A stretch of 64,000 bases of DNA, from the NCBI GenBank assembly GCA_001247695.2, contig LGRX02035185.1:62001-126000 (forward strand), given 5' to 3'. The DNA is from Cymbomonas tetramitiformis (taxonomy: Eukaryota > Chlorophyta > Pyramimonadophyceae > Pyramimonadales > Pyramimonadaceae). Position numbers and translations under genes: made by a program. Below are positions 1 to 9,320 of the stretch, piece by piece (positions within the stretch are counted from its first letter, which is position 1; the number at the start of each line of letters is the position of its first letter). The notes beneath the pieces are model-generated. The model searched no databases, had not been told where the DNA came from, and was given only the letters and a program-made list of their open reading frames with translations.

Positions 1-3000
1 GGTGGCACGTTCGCCACGCTGGAGACTCAGATAGGTCGCGCGCTGGCGGTCGCCCAGCGGATCTTGGCCGCAGGGCCGGCTACGCTGGCCGCTGTTCCTC
101 GGCGCATGCAGAAGCCGCGCTTTGCCGCCCGACTGCAGCGCCTGCAGTTCACAGCCGCTTGCTACCAAGTGGCGCACTGTGTCTATGTGATATCAGTCTT
201 GGCGCTGGTGGTCTACGTGTCTGCGGGAGGAGGCCTGGGCCGTATGCAAGGGGGGTGGAGGATGTTGACTTGCATACTGACCCTTCACCCTCCAGTTAAA
301 CCAGTGGGTACCAGCAGAATTTTAAAACTTTTGCTGCTACTAGCGGTGGCTGCTTGGGTGGCCGCTGTGGCCCCTGGGGAGTTTCAGGGCGTGCTGGCGA
401 TGGGATCGTGCTCGGGCTCGCCGACCAGATCTATCAGGACCGCCTGGGAAGACCAGAGGTCTTCGCGCCAATGGGACACCGGATGGGAGGCTATGGTGGC
501 GGAGCGAGACGAGGTGCTTCCGCACACGGTGCTGGACACGTTACAGCCAGGGGGCACGACCAGGGTCACCAAGGACGAGGCCGCGTGGCTGGACACTGAG
601 CTCAATGCCACCTTCGGAGGGCATCCCGAGTTCACCGAGGAGAATTGGGAGGAGATGCGCGACGTGGTAAGGAGGTGCAGCTACTGCTTCGCCAACAAGC
701 CGCAGGACATCAAAGGCTACCATGGGGGCGCGGCACATGCGACCTTTGCCATCCCTTTCAAGGACGAGACTAAGGTAGCTTACCAACGACCGAGGAAATA
801 CAGCCCGGGAGAGCAGGAGATCATCGATCTGCACTGCAAGGAACTGCTGGAATATGGCTTCATCGAGCCGGCTTCGCAGCACTGCAGACACGCCAGCAAC
901 GTGGTGGTCGCGGGGAAGAAGGATCACGACACTGGACAGTGGACCTCGACGAGATTCTGCGTCGACCTCCGGAATACGAACCGGTTGTCGCTGAAGGATA
1001 ACACGTTACCACATCGTCCAGAAGAGCTCTACCAGCGCGTGGCCAAAGCCAAGTTCAAGACTACCCTGGACGCGACCAAGGCGTTCCACCAGATTCCCAT
1101 GACCACTGAGGAGGACAGGGACAAGACAGCGTTCTGGTGGGGCAACCAGCTTTATCGCTACACATCCATGCCGTTTGGAGCAGCGGGAGCGACCGCAGCC
1201 TTCATCAGGATCATGGACTACGAGCTACGCCACCTGCAACACTGCACGGTGGCGTACGTCGATGACGTGTGCATATACTCAGACACCGCTGAGCAGCACA
1301 TCAAGGATGTGGAAGCCGTGCTTCGCACTTTGGGGGATGCGGGGATACGTCTGCATTCGGGCAAGTCGACCTTCGGGTCAGCCACGGTGGACTTCTTGGG
1401 CTACCGCATCGGCTATAACACCATTGGCGCGCAGGACATCAAGTGCAAGGCCATCCAAGAGCTGCCCAAGCCCGAGGATAAAACTGGAGTACGCTCCATC
1501 CTTGGACTCATGAACTATTACAAAGGTCTGGTGGGGGAACCCATGGGACCCAACTACTCAGAGATGGCACGACCATTGAACGACTTGCTCAGAAAGGAAG
1601 TGTTGGATGTCAAGGAAGCTTGGGGGAAGGATCAGGACCAGGCATTGCAAGCATTGAAGGACGCCCTATGTTCGGGGAGATGTTTGAAGCCCATTGATTA
1701 CAGCAAGCCCATCTTCCTCTACACAGACTGGAGCAACCATGGCATTGGCGCAGTGCTGGGGCAGAAGGACGAGAATGGCGTAGAGCACATCTGTGTGGTC
1801 ATCAGCCGCTCGCTGTCGAAGACCGAGAGACAGTACGCGAGCTTCCAGGGTGAGATGCTGGCAGTGGTGTGGGCCATCCGCACACTACGACAGTACCTGC
1901 ACGGGATCCACTTCACGCTGATCACCGACCATTCGCCGCTCACAACACTCATGGAGAAGGGGGACCTACAAGGTCAACACCTACGCTGGGCCATCAGCCT
2001 CCAGGAGTTTGAGTTCACGGTCCAGTACCGACCAGGTCCGAAGAATGAGGACGCGGATGTGCCATCCAGGTACCCACTGCCCAGCACCGCAGACGAGACT
2101 GGTGCCCGTTTGGATCGTGAAGGGGACCGAGCCAGGGAAGCGGGGTGTGCCGAGAGGCCAACGCGCTGTTTCACAGACATCATTTGCTTGGAAGTGACCA
2201 GGGAGCCACCACTTGGTCCCGAAGTAAGCCCAGAAGCCCAGGTGGCCAACTACTGCGAGAACATGGTCAGGGAGCAGCTGGGGACCAGCGCAGTCCATCG
2301 ACTGTTTGATGTGCACTACCAAGAAGAGCTGGAGTGTAACAAGGGGGTCATGTTTGACACTGACCACCCGGAAGTGGCCAGGTGCTCGGGCAGGTTGACT
2401 CGAGTCGCCTGGGATGCCCTCAGCCAGGTCCGGCCGATCAGGGGTATGCATTCCGGAGGCTCACCGGCGATATACGGCGACGAGACCATGGAGGGTGGTA
2501 AGCTCAAAGTGCCGAAGAAGATCGACACGAGAGTGATTGACAAGAGCTTCTTCCGGGAAGCCAGAGAAGAGGGCGTGGTCTGCTATGAGCCGTGTGGGGG
2601 CCTGTGTGCTGGACTAGAGATGCTCTTGCGCTGCGGAGTTAAGGTTAACAAGTACCTCTACCAGGACATCTCGAAGTCCAGCCAGACGGTAGCCAGGGCC
2701 AGGTGCATGGCGCTCAGCCGCCGTCATCCTGACTTGTTCCGTGCCGAGGCAGCCCACTTGGAGCAACTACCCAGCAACATCGAAAACACCTGCCTCATTG
2801 ACCTTGTACATGCAGGGGCATTGAGTGGAGAACAGTGGGTCATGGTGTGTGGATATCCATGCCAGGACCTGTCACCAGCTGGTAAGCTGGCTGGTCTGGA
2901 GGGCAGGCACAGCAGACTGTTCTACCAGGCAGTGCGAGTCCTCTCCACGCTGCAACAGCTGCAGCCTCAGAGACCGCCAGCATATGTGCTAGAAAACGTT

Positions 3001-5118
3001 TCTCCGCTGTCACACAGGGAGAACTCGAAGATCAGGAAGGAGGTGTTTCCCATCATCAACAGCGTGGTGGGCCAGCCGGTGTCCTTTGACGCGGCGCGCG
3101 CGGGATCATACGCGCATCGTCTACGAGCATATTGGAGCAATCTGTTCCAAAATCAGCAGTTCAATCTGGTGATGGAGCGGGTGGACAGACCACCAGACAG
3201 ATACGTGCGCGATATTCTGCAGCGAGGCTGGAAGCCGCGCAGGGTCGTCACAGGAGACAGGAAGCCTCACTACACCGCCAACGTTGTAGGGGAGCCCATG
3301 AGAGTATTGCCAACCATCTTGGCGACGCAAAACTCTCGTGCTTTTCGCGCGCCTCGCGCAGGCACAGTGGTGAGGAAGGGAGATGATGATGAAGTGGGGG
3401 AGACCAGAGAGGTTAACCTGGACGAGAAGGCAGTTGCCATGGGGTACAGCGCAGGTGAGCTGCGCGCGGCACATGGCATGAAAGACGAAGAATTGGCAGG
3501 AGTGCTTGGCCTTGCTATGGACCGAAGAGCAATGGAGCTATTGTATGCGATTGCCGAGGTCAGCACGACCAAACTGCCGAAGAGTGAGGAGAGTGAGGAG
3601 GAGGAACATGGCACGCTAGTTGCCATCCCTATCGCGAAATCCACCAAGGTGGCTGCTACCTCCGAGGGCACGGCTGAGCCGGCGCGAGCACAACTAGCAG
3701 AGTGGATCACCAGTTCCAGCGGCTACACCCAGCAAGTCGCGCGACGCCTCAGCCATCAGGACTGGGAAGAACGTCTGCAACGCATGTGCAGCCAAGGACA
3801 GAAAGGTACGCAGGGGCTGGGCACCGCCGACGCTGTTCCACGCCGCAGACAGTGGAAGATGGCCTCCATGAAGCTCGCGGGCTACGAGGCACGTCACCGG
3901 CAGGCCTTTTCAAGACCTGGAGGCAAGCCAGCAGAGACGAGCTCAGCCCCAGAGTGGGCACCAGTGACAAAGGAGAAAGAGATGAGGCTGCCTAAGCTGC
4001 CTGACACTACGAGAATGGTTGCCATGCTAGCCAGCGTAACCAACCAGGAGTCACTCCGAGAAAGATACCCCGATGTACACGAGGACGAGCTATGCCTCGC
4101 GTGGGTCAAGACAGGAGGAAGAGTGGAGGTGCCCAAGGAGGAGTATCACAGGGTAAGGAAGAGAGCAGCGCGCCACCGTTGGGACGAGCTCATGGGCGAG
4201 TTATACATGGTCACTGTCAGTGGTAAGGAGCTGCTGGTGCCCAAGCCCTGTGACAGGATTCAGTTGGTGCGTGAGTACCATGAGAGGACTGGCCATTGGG
4301 GCATCAGGCGGACATTGAACCTGTTGTGGCAACGCCATTACTGGGCAGGCATGAAACAGGATGTGCAAGCAGTGGTCACTCAGTGCCAGACTTGCCAGAG
4401 GGTGAAGACGCACTATGCACGGGAGGAGGCGAATTTCACGCCGCTGGAAATCAAGTCCTTCATGTACCGCTGGTCCCTGGATTTAGCTTGGCCTACGAAA
4501 CGCATCACGAAGGCTGGGAACCAACGCGTCTTGGTCATGATTGAGCACTATACGCGATTCGTCGTGTGTGTTCCAATCCCCGATAAGGAGGCCGCCACCA
4601 TCGCCAGCGCATTTCGCTATCATGTCCTATCCGTGTTTGGGGCGCCTGCAGAATGTTTGGTGGATGGGGGCTCAGAGTTTGAAGGTGAGTTCTCTGCTCT
4701 ATGCAAGCAGTGTCTCATTGACCGAAGAGTGACTTCACCGAGTTCCCCAGAGAGCAATGGCTTAACTGAACGGGTGGTACGCACCCTCAAGTTTTGCTTC
4801 AAGAAGATGGCCCTCGACAAGGGCCTGGACTTCGAGTGGGATGAGATGCTCTGGTCACTCGTACTCAGCTACAACGCAGCTAGGCAGCAGTCCACTGGAG
4901 TGGCGCCATTCACCTTGCTGTTCGCTCAGGAAGCCACGGTGCCACCGGATCTTCGTGCTCGACCCGAGTTGGACTTTGGGAAGCAGGAGGAGAAGACACT
5001 GGCTGATGATCTGTTACAGCGAGCCGCCATCGTGAAGAGGCTCATGGTACATGCAGGGTGCAACCTGGAGATCAGGGAAGATATCTTACCCCGATTGGCC
5101 GGCCCCGGGCCGAACTGA
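1..5118 (+). CDS. Pol polyprotein, first segment: RT, RNase H, C5 DNA methyltransferase, integrase
   Basis: The frame is open from base 1, so the start is outside the window. RT: the region KYSPGEQ to DFLGYRIG spans about 800-1425, with the catalytic YVDD at 1255-1266. RNase H: YTDWSNHGIGAVL near 1720, then the conserved Glu and Asp (GEMLAVVW, ITDHSPL). A cytosine-C5 methyltransferase spans about 2560-3570 and keeps every key motif: YEPCGGLCAG (motif I), catalytic PCQ (Cys codon 2860-2862), ENV (near 2989), HRLRAYW, and the late target-recognition and C-terminal motifs. Integrase: H2C2 finger (HERTGHWG to CQTCQRVK, near 4275-4410), then D (WSLDLAW), D (VDGGSEF) and E (SPESNGLTE). True coding ends at 5072; codons up to the stop at 5118 are read from a MITE. 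Two hydrophobic stretches near 170-390 are unusual for Pol. Confidence 0.93.
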   Translation, partial: GGTFATLETQIGRALAVAQRILAAGPATLAAVPRRMQKPRFAARLQRLQFTAACYQVAHCVYVISVLALVVYVSAGGGLGRMQGGWRMLTCILTLHPPVKPVGTSRILKLLLLLAVAAWVAAVAPGEFQGVLAMGSCSGSPTRSIRTAWEDQRSSRQWDTGWEAMVAERDEVLPHTVLDTLQPGGTTRVTKDEAAWLDTELNATFGGHPEFTEENWEEMRDVVRRCSYCFANKPQDIKGYHGGAAHATFAIPFKDETKVAYQRPRKYSPGEQEIIDLHCKELLEYGFIEPASQHCRHASNVVVAGKKDHDTGQWTSTRFCVDLRNTNRLSLKDNTLPHRPEELYQRVAKAKFKTTLDATKAFHQIPMTTEEDRDKTAFWWGNQLYRYTSMPFGAAGATAAFIRIMDYELRHLQHCTVAYVDDVCIYSDTAEQHIKDVEAVLRTLGDAGIRLHSGKSTFGSATVDFLGYRIGYNTIGAQDIKCKAIQELPKPEDKTGVRSILGLMNYYKGLVGEPMGPNYSEMARPLNDLLRKEVLDVKEAWGKDQDQALQALKDALCSGRCLKPIDYSKPIFLYTDWSNHGIGAVLGQKDENGVEHICVVISRSLSKTERQYASFQGEMLAVVWAIRTLRQYLHGIHFTLITDHSPLTTLMEKGDLQGQHLRWAISLQEFEFTVQYRPGPKNEDADVPSRYPLPSTADETGARLDREGDRAREAGCAERPTRCFTDIICLEVTREPPLGPEVSPEAQVANYCENMVREQLGTSAVHRLFDVHYQEELECNKGVMFDTDHPEVARCSGRLTRVAWDALSQVRPIRGMHSGGSPAIYGDETMEGGKLKVPKKIDTRVIDKSFFREAREEGVVCYEPCGGLCAGLEMLLRCGVKVNKYLYQDISKSSQTVARARCMALSRRHPDLFRAEAAHLEQLPSNIENTCLIDLVHAGALSGEQWVMVCGYPCQDLSPAGKLAGLEGRHSRLFYQAVRVLSTLQQLQPQRPPAYVLENVSPLSHRENSKIRKEVFPIINSVVGQPVSFDAARAGSYAHRLRAYWSNLFQNQQFNLVMERVDRPPDRYVRDILQRGWKPRRVVTGDRKPHYTANVVGEPMRVLPTILATQNSRAFRAPRAGTVVRKGDDDEVGETREVNLDEKAVAMGYSAGELRAAHGMKDEELAGVLGLAMDRRAMELLYAIAEVSTTKLPKSEESEEEEHGTLVAIPIAKSTKVAATSEGTAEPARAQLAEWITSSSGYTQQVARRLSHQDWEERLQRMCSQGQKGTQGLGTADAVPRRRQWKMASMKLAGYEARHRQAFSRPGGKPAETSSAPEWAPVTKEKEMRLPKLPDTTRMVAMLASVTNQESLRERYPDVHEDELCLAWVKTGGRVEVPKEEYHRVRKRAARHRWDELMGELYMVTVSGKELLVPKPCDRIQLVREYHERTGHWGIRRTLNLLWQRHYWAGMKQDVQAVVTQCQTCQRVKTHYAREEANFTPLEIKSFMYRWSLDLAWPTKRITKAGNQRVLVMIEHYTRFVVCVPIPDKEAATIASAFRYHVLSVFGAPAECLVDGGSEFEGEFSALCKQCLIDRRVTSPSSPESNGLTERVVRTLKFCFKKMALDKGLDFEWDEMLWSLVLSYNAARQQSTGVAPFTLLFAQEATVPPDLRARPELDFGKQEEKTLADDLLQRAAIVKRLMVHAGCNLEIREDILPRLAGPGPN

Positions 5119-5363
5119 GTCGCCAAAATGAGGCCCGGGCCGAAGAGGGGCCGAAAGAGAAATTGCTTTGGGGCCGAACCAATTTGGCGCAAACTTCTAA
5201 AATTTTGATGAAAATTTTACGATTTTTGCATTTTCCCATACTTAAGATTAAAATTTTCGCGCCTGCGGCGGGCATTTTGTAGTTTGGACCGGGCGGACCG
5301 AAGGCGGGCCGAAGGAAACTTTCATTTGGGGCCGTACCAGCTCAACGGAAGATATCTTCCCTG
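5073..5363. mobile_element. hAT-type MITE 1 inside integrase C-terminal region
   Basis: This 291-bp element has 15-bp perfect terminal inverted repeats, CAGGGAAGATATCTT at the left end and its reverse complement at the right end. It is flanked by an 8-bp target duplication, ctggagat at 5065-5072 and 5364-5371. An 8-bp duplication with CAGGG-type termini is typical of hAT elements. It has no coding capacity and holds GC-rich gccga-type motifs around an AT-rich core. Removing the element and one duplication joins the integrase frame exactly to the downstream frame (NLEI then AQHRETLRYE). Confidence 0.9.
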
Positions 5364-5371
5364 CTGGAGAT

Positions 5372-6185
5372 CGCTCAGCACCGCGAAACTTTACGGTACG
5401 AGCACAGGAGGAGTGGCAGTTACGAGCCGAAGCCGCACCAGTTCAAGGCAGGCGATTTCGTATATATACGACAACAACCGCGCTCTGGCATGGAGGTAGC
5501 CACCAAGCCAGCCATCCTGAAGATAGTCAAGGTGCAAAGAGATGGAGTGGTAGTGTTGGAGGACAGCACGAAGCTGCGGGAGAAGAGCACAGTGCAAAAT
5601 ATTGCACCATGTCACCTACAAGTGAAAGACCAGTACGACTGCAGTGCAGCCATTCCCAGCAAGCATCTCGCGTGTGAGGCGTGCATGCGGACAGATGGGG
5701 AGGCAGCCATGTTGCTGTGTGACACCTGTAACCGTGGTTATCACACGTGGTGTCTGAATCCAGCGCTGGATGGAGTACCTGAAGGGGATTGGCAATGTCC
5801 CAAGTGCTTAGGTGGGACCGTGGTGGCAGCTGCCGCCGAGGTGAGCGCGTCAATCGTCGACAAGATGGCGGCCATGGAGCTGCAGCTGAGAGAGAAGCTG
5901 GGATCAGATGTGGTATTGTTGCCTGCAGACGTGGGTCCGCATCGTGCAGTGAGGCCGGGACGTGAAGACCCATGGCAGGCGCTGACCTCGCGGCAGATGC
6001 TCAGAAAAGAAGGGAGCATGGGGGATCTTCCTGACAGAGTGGCCTGGGGAAACCAGGAGGAGCTCGGCAGAGTAATCACAGAAGTGATGCCAGGATTCTG
6101 GCATGAGGGCCATCGTACCATCTTGAGCAGGAAGTGTGCAGAGCAGCACACTCGCGCGAGAAGTCTCCGCCAGGGCTCTTCATGA
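5372..6185 (+). CDS. Pol polyprotein, second segment: integrase C-terminus and PHD finger
   Basis: This continues the upstream frame once MITE 1 is removed. The first part is a gypsy integrase C-terminal domain (AQHRETLRYE, then KAGDFVYIRQ). A complete C4HC3 PHD finger follows at about 5668-5810: CEAC, then LLCDTC, then GYHTWC, then WQCPKC, so all eight zinc ligands are present. PHD fingers usually bind histone H3 tails, so it may be a chromatin reader for integration or for the methyltransferases; that role is inferred. True coding ends at 6170. The last five codons before the stop at 6185 belong to MITE 2. Confidence 0.88.
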
Positions 6186-6410
6186 ATACTTTGATTAGAT
6201 TTGATTAGTTTTAAAATGCTTAAATCATAATTTGATTAGTACGGCGAAGGTCCGAATCATGACTTGACTAGTACCGCGATCGTCCAACTCGTGACTTGAT
6301 TAGTACGGGGTTGGTCCAAATCATGACTTGACTTTTGGGAAATAAGGCCTAATCAAATCAAAAATCATGATTACTAGTGTGATTAGTACCCATATTTCGA
6401 ATTTTCGATT

Positions 6411-6451
<41 letters not shown>

Positions 6452-7119
6452 TAAAATCCGAGGGGCAATTTACACTCAATATGCGGTGAACGTTTTAAGT
6501 TCAATTCACATTGCATTCATTTCCCGCGATACTGTAGGCCGTGCGCAAGCACGTGGGAGGCTTCTCATCTCCGGAATATTTCTCATCTCCACTATCACAT
6601 TCGCGTGACGCGTGACTCCGGAGTATTTCTCATCTCCGGAATATTTATCATCTGATCTTGATCTACGGGTTTCTTCAACACCGGAAACTGTTGGACGGCA
6701 AGTGTTTGCTGCTTCGATGAGAGCTCTTTCTTCCGTCGGCCCATATTGTCGGTACGATGTCTGCTGAATGAACGAACCAGTAGTGTTGCCGGAAGCTGAA
6801 AAACGGCTTTGCGGGGGAGTGAAAATTGTGGGCTGTCGAACAGACCTGACGCAACGAATAGATGGCTAGAACTGGAACTGCGTCAGTCCGTCGGGCGAGA
6901 TCGGTCGGGTGGCGCGGGAAAATCGTGCATAGTAATCACGTTTCGAATCAAGTCATGATTTATAGGCTCGCGACGAAATCATGACTTGATTCATAGGAAA
7001 GGGTCCAAATCATGACTTGATTAGTACGGTAGGGGTCCAAATCATGGCTTGACTAATAGGAAATAAGGCCTAATCAAATCAAAAATCATGATTACTAATC
7101 CTATTCATGAAGAGCCCTG
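6171..7119. mobile_element. hAT-type MITE 2 between PHD finger and second methyltransferase
   Basis: This 949-bp non-coding element has 18-bp perfect terminal inverted repeats (CAGGGCTCTTCATGAATA). Its 8-bp target duplication is gtctccgc at 6163-6170 and 7120-7127. The ends carry many subterminal copies, in both orientations, of a motif like tccaaatcatgacttgatta. Such subterminal repeats are typical transposase-binding sites of hAT elements. An (AATC)n microsatellite lies at about 6413-6451. Precise removal restores the polyprotein frame (RSLR then KTSTVQ). Its terminal repeats differ from those of MITE 1, so it is a separate family. Confidence 0.9.
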
Positions 7120-7127
7120 GTCTCCGC

Positions 7128-7844
7128 AAGACGTCCACGGTGCAGGCCATGAGCCCCGAGGAAGTGCAGAAGAGAGGAGATGTGACGCAATTGAGCAGAG
7201 CTCAGGTGAAGATTGCCAGTCAACTGGATTGGGGCTTAGAGTTGGTGATGACAGTTCCTCAGGAGGTCAGACGTTTGGCGCACGAGGTGACTTGGGAGAA
7301 GATTACACAGGTATGGGATCCTTGGGCTGGCACAGGTGTCATTAGCAAGGTTATGTCGCTGGAATGGCCTCACCTGAAGGTTATGAACAATGATTGGAAT
7401 CCGCAGTTGAAGTGGCACGAAGCCCTGAATGCTTTACAACCGGGCAATTATCGAGCCTGGAAGGAGAAGTATGGGGTGTGTGACGCGGTGGTGACTTCAC
7501 CCTGGTTCGCGGTGCTGGATATTGCGTTGCCATTGGCAGTACTGGCCAGCCGTGTGGTGGCTTGTATTCATGTGCCATCGCACTACATGACAGATATGAC
7601 AGAAAGCAGGGCACAATACTTTCGTAAGCTGTGTCACGCTGGACGCTTACATGTGATTGGGCATTTGGAGCATGGACCTATTGGCAGAAGATGCATGTGG
7701 GTCATGGTGTTTCGCAACCCTTTGACAAGAGCCAGGATGTTGCGAGGAGGAGAAGCTTCTGGAGTGGGTATGTTTACCTTCAGCATGGGCAAGTTCGCAA
7801 TGGATGGCGTTACGACAGAAGATGCTGAGCAAGCTCTTGTCTAA
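7128..7844 (+). CDS. Pol polyprotein, third segment: second SAM-dependent methyltransferase
   Basis: The frame agrees with the segment before MITE 2. The region is a class I Rossmann methyltransferase. WDPWAGTG (near 7313-7336) is the SAM-binding motif I. NNDWNP shortly after fits the acidic loop that contacts the SAM ribose. AVVTSPWF (near 7486-7509) sits where DNA amino-methyltransferases have their S/D/N-P-P-Y/F/W catalytic motif. The middle position is Trp rather than Pro, so activity and target base are uncertain. It has no PCQ or ENV motif, so it is unrelated to the C5 domain in the same polyprotein. It is the C-terminus of Pol: the stop at 7842-7844 is 35 bp before the LTR. Confidence 0.78.
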   Translation, partial: KTSTVQAMSPEEVQKRGDVTQLSRAQVKIASQLDWGLELVMTVPQEVRRLAHEVTWEKITQVWDPWAGTGVISKVMSLEWPHLKVMNNDWNPQLKWHEALNALQPGNYRAWKEKYGVCDAVVTSPWFAVLDIALPLAVLASRVVACIHVPSHYMTDMTESRAQYFRKLCHAGRLHVIGHLEHGPIGRRCMWVMVFRNPLTRARMLRGGEASGVGMFTFSMGKFAMDGVTTEDAEQALV

Positions 7845-7879
7845 TGTCTGTGCTGTCAGTGGCAGCTACAGATGGGGGA

Positions 7880-8487
7880 TGTTGAGAAAAAGAGCTTGCA
7901 TAAGTTGTGAGAAAAGATAAAGAGATATCAAAAATTTTGAGATTTTGTATAGTTACAGTAGCAAGCTAACTGTGCAGTCATATAAGGAAACATATGCAAA
8001 GCCGAGCTAGTGTTGTGGAGGCGCTGACAATAAGTAAGACTGTCTAGTAGTAGGGCTAGAGAAGTGTGCTTTGTGTGGACGCTTCGTGCATAAGTTCGCG
8101 ACAGCTGTCACAAACCACGGCTTATCGTGTACCTCAGCCGGGTTGTGACACTTGCTGTAGCAGTCTGTGACGAACGTATGACACGCGCAGTACGATACGC
8201 GCGAGGAGTTATGACAGTGACGAGATACGGAAATACGGATGGGTGTTACACTTGTTTGGAGATAGCGAGAATATGTAGGGCGGCGTAGCAGGGTGAGCCA
8301 GACGCTCATTTTTGTTTTGCCTTCGTAACAGTGATTCCGAAAATAGCCAGGACTCGCTTAAGACCGCGAAAACAGCAGTGTTATGAGATAATTTGTAAGA
8401 TACAGTATTCTTCTGCTTATAAAGATATACATTTGTGGACTTGTCCTTGTGCGACTGCGTCAGAACTGTAATTAACAGTCTTTTTCA
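7880..8487 (+). repeat. LTR copy 1 (3' LTR of the element)
   Basis: This 608-bp repeat starts TGTTGAG, ends TTTTTCA, and follows the purine-rich tract gatgggggA. It differs from copy 2 at about seven places, including a 2-bp indel, so it belongs to a different insertion event or an older copy than copies 2 and 3. Confidence 0.88.
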
Positions 8488-9097
8488 TGTTGAGAAAAAG
8501 AGCTTGCATAAGTTGTGAGAAAAGATAAAGAGATATCAAAAATTTTGAGATTTTGTATAGTTACAGTAGCAAGCTAACTGTGCAGTCATATAAGGAAACA
8601 TATGCAAAGCTGAGCTAGTGTTGTGGAGGCACTGACAATAAGTAAGACTGTCTAGTAGTAGGGCTAGAGGGTTGTGCTTTGTGTGGACGCTTCGTGCATA
8701 AGTTCGCGACAGCTGTCACAAACCACGGCTTATCGTGTACCTCAGCCGGGTTGTGACACTTGCTGTAGCAGTCTCTGTGACGAACGTATGACACGCGCAG
8801 TACGATACGCGCGAGGAGTTATGACAGTGACGAGATACGGAAATACGGATGGGTGTTACACTTGTTTGGAGATAGCGAGAATATGTAGGGCGGCGTAGCA
8901 GGGTGAGCCAGACGCTCATTTTTGTTTTGCCTTCGTAACAGTGATTCCGAAAATAGCCAGGACTCGCTTAAGACCGCGAAAACAGCAGTGTTATGAGATA
9001 ATTCGTAAGATACAGTATTCTTCTGCTTGTAAAGATATACATTTGTGGACTTGTCCTTGTGCGACTGCGTCACAACTGTAATTAACAGTCTTTTTCA
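8488..9097 (+). repeat. LTR copy 2, abutting copy 1
   Basis: This 610-bp copy starts on the base after copy 1 ends, with neither target duplication nor extra bases between them (TTTTTCA then TGTTGAG). It has the same TG...CA limits. Confidence 0.88.
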
Positions 9098-9320
9098 TGT
9101 TGAGAAAAAGAGCTTGCATAAGTTGTGAGAAAAGATAAAGAGATATCAAAAATTTTGAGATTTTGTATAGTTACAGTAGCAAGCTAACTGTGCAGTCATA
9201 TAAGGAAACATATGCAAAGCTGAGCTAGTGTTGTGGAGGCACTGACAATAAGTAAGACTGTCTAGTAGTAGGGCTAGAGGGTTGTGCTTTGTGTGGACGC
9301 TTCGTGCATAAGTTCGCGAC
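9098..9320 (+). repeat. LTR copy 3, truncated
   Basis: The first 223 bp of the same LTR read as identical to copy 2, then similarity stops abruptly after cgcgac at 9320. It is either a deletion breakpoint or an insertion boundary. Confidence 0.85.

Larger units (their letters stand above)
1..9320 (+). mobile_element. Ty3/gypsy-type LTR retrotransposon, 5' end outside window, with trailing LTR copies
   Basis: The left edge lies inside the Pol reading frame. Domains run reverse transcriptase, RNase H, C5 methyltransferase, zinc-binding H2C2, DDE integrase, PHD finger, second methyltransferase. RT and RNase H before integrase is the Ty3/gypsy order. The polyprotein stops at 7844. A purine-rich tract (7871-7879) precedes the 3' LTR at 7880-8487. 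A second complete and a third partial LTR copy follow head to tail to 9320. Two MITEs (5073-5363 and 6171-7119) sit in the ORF, so this copy cannot make an intact protein, but no other break was seen. The 5' LTR, gag and probably protease lie upstream of the window. Confidence 0.93.

Noticed and set aside
5076..5360. GGAAGATATCTT on both sides of the insertion as a 12-bp target duplication
   Set aside because: The sequence is palindromic at its core and is part of the terminal inverted repeats. Only the 8-bp ctggagat duplication restores the integrase frame.
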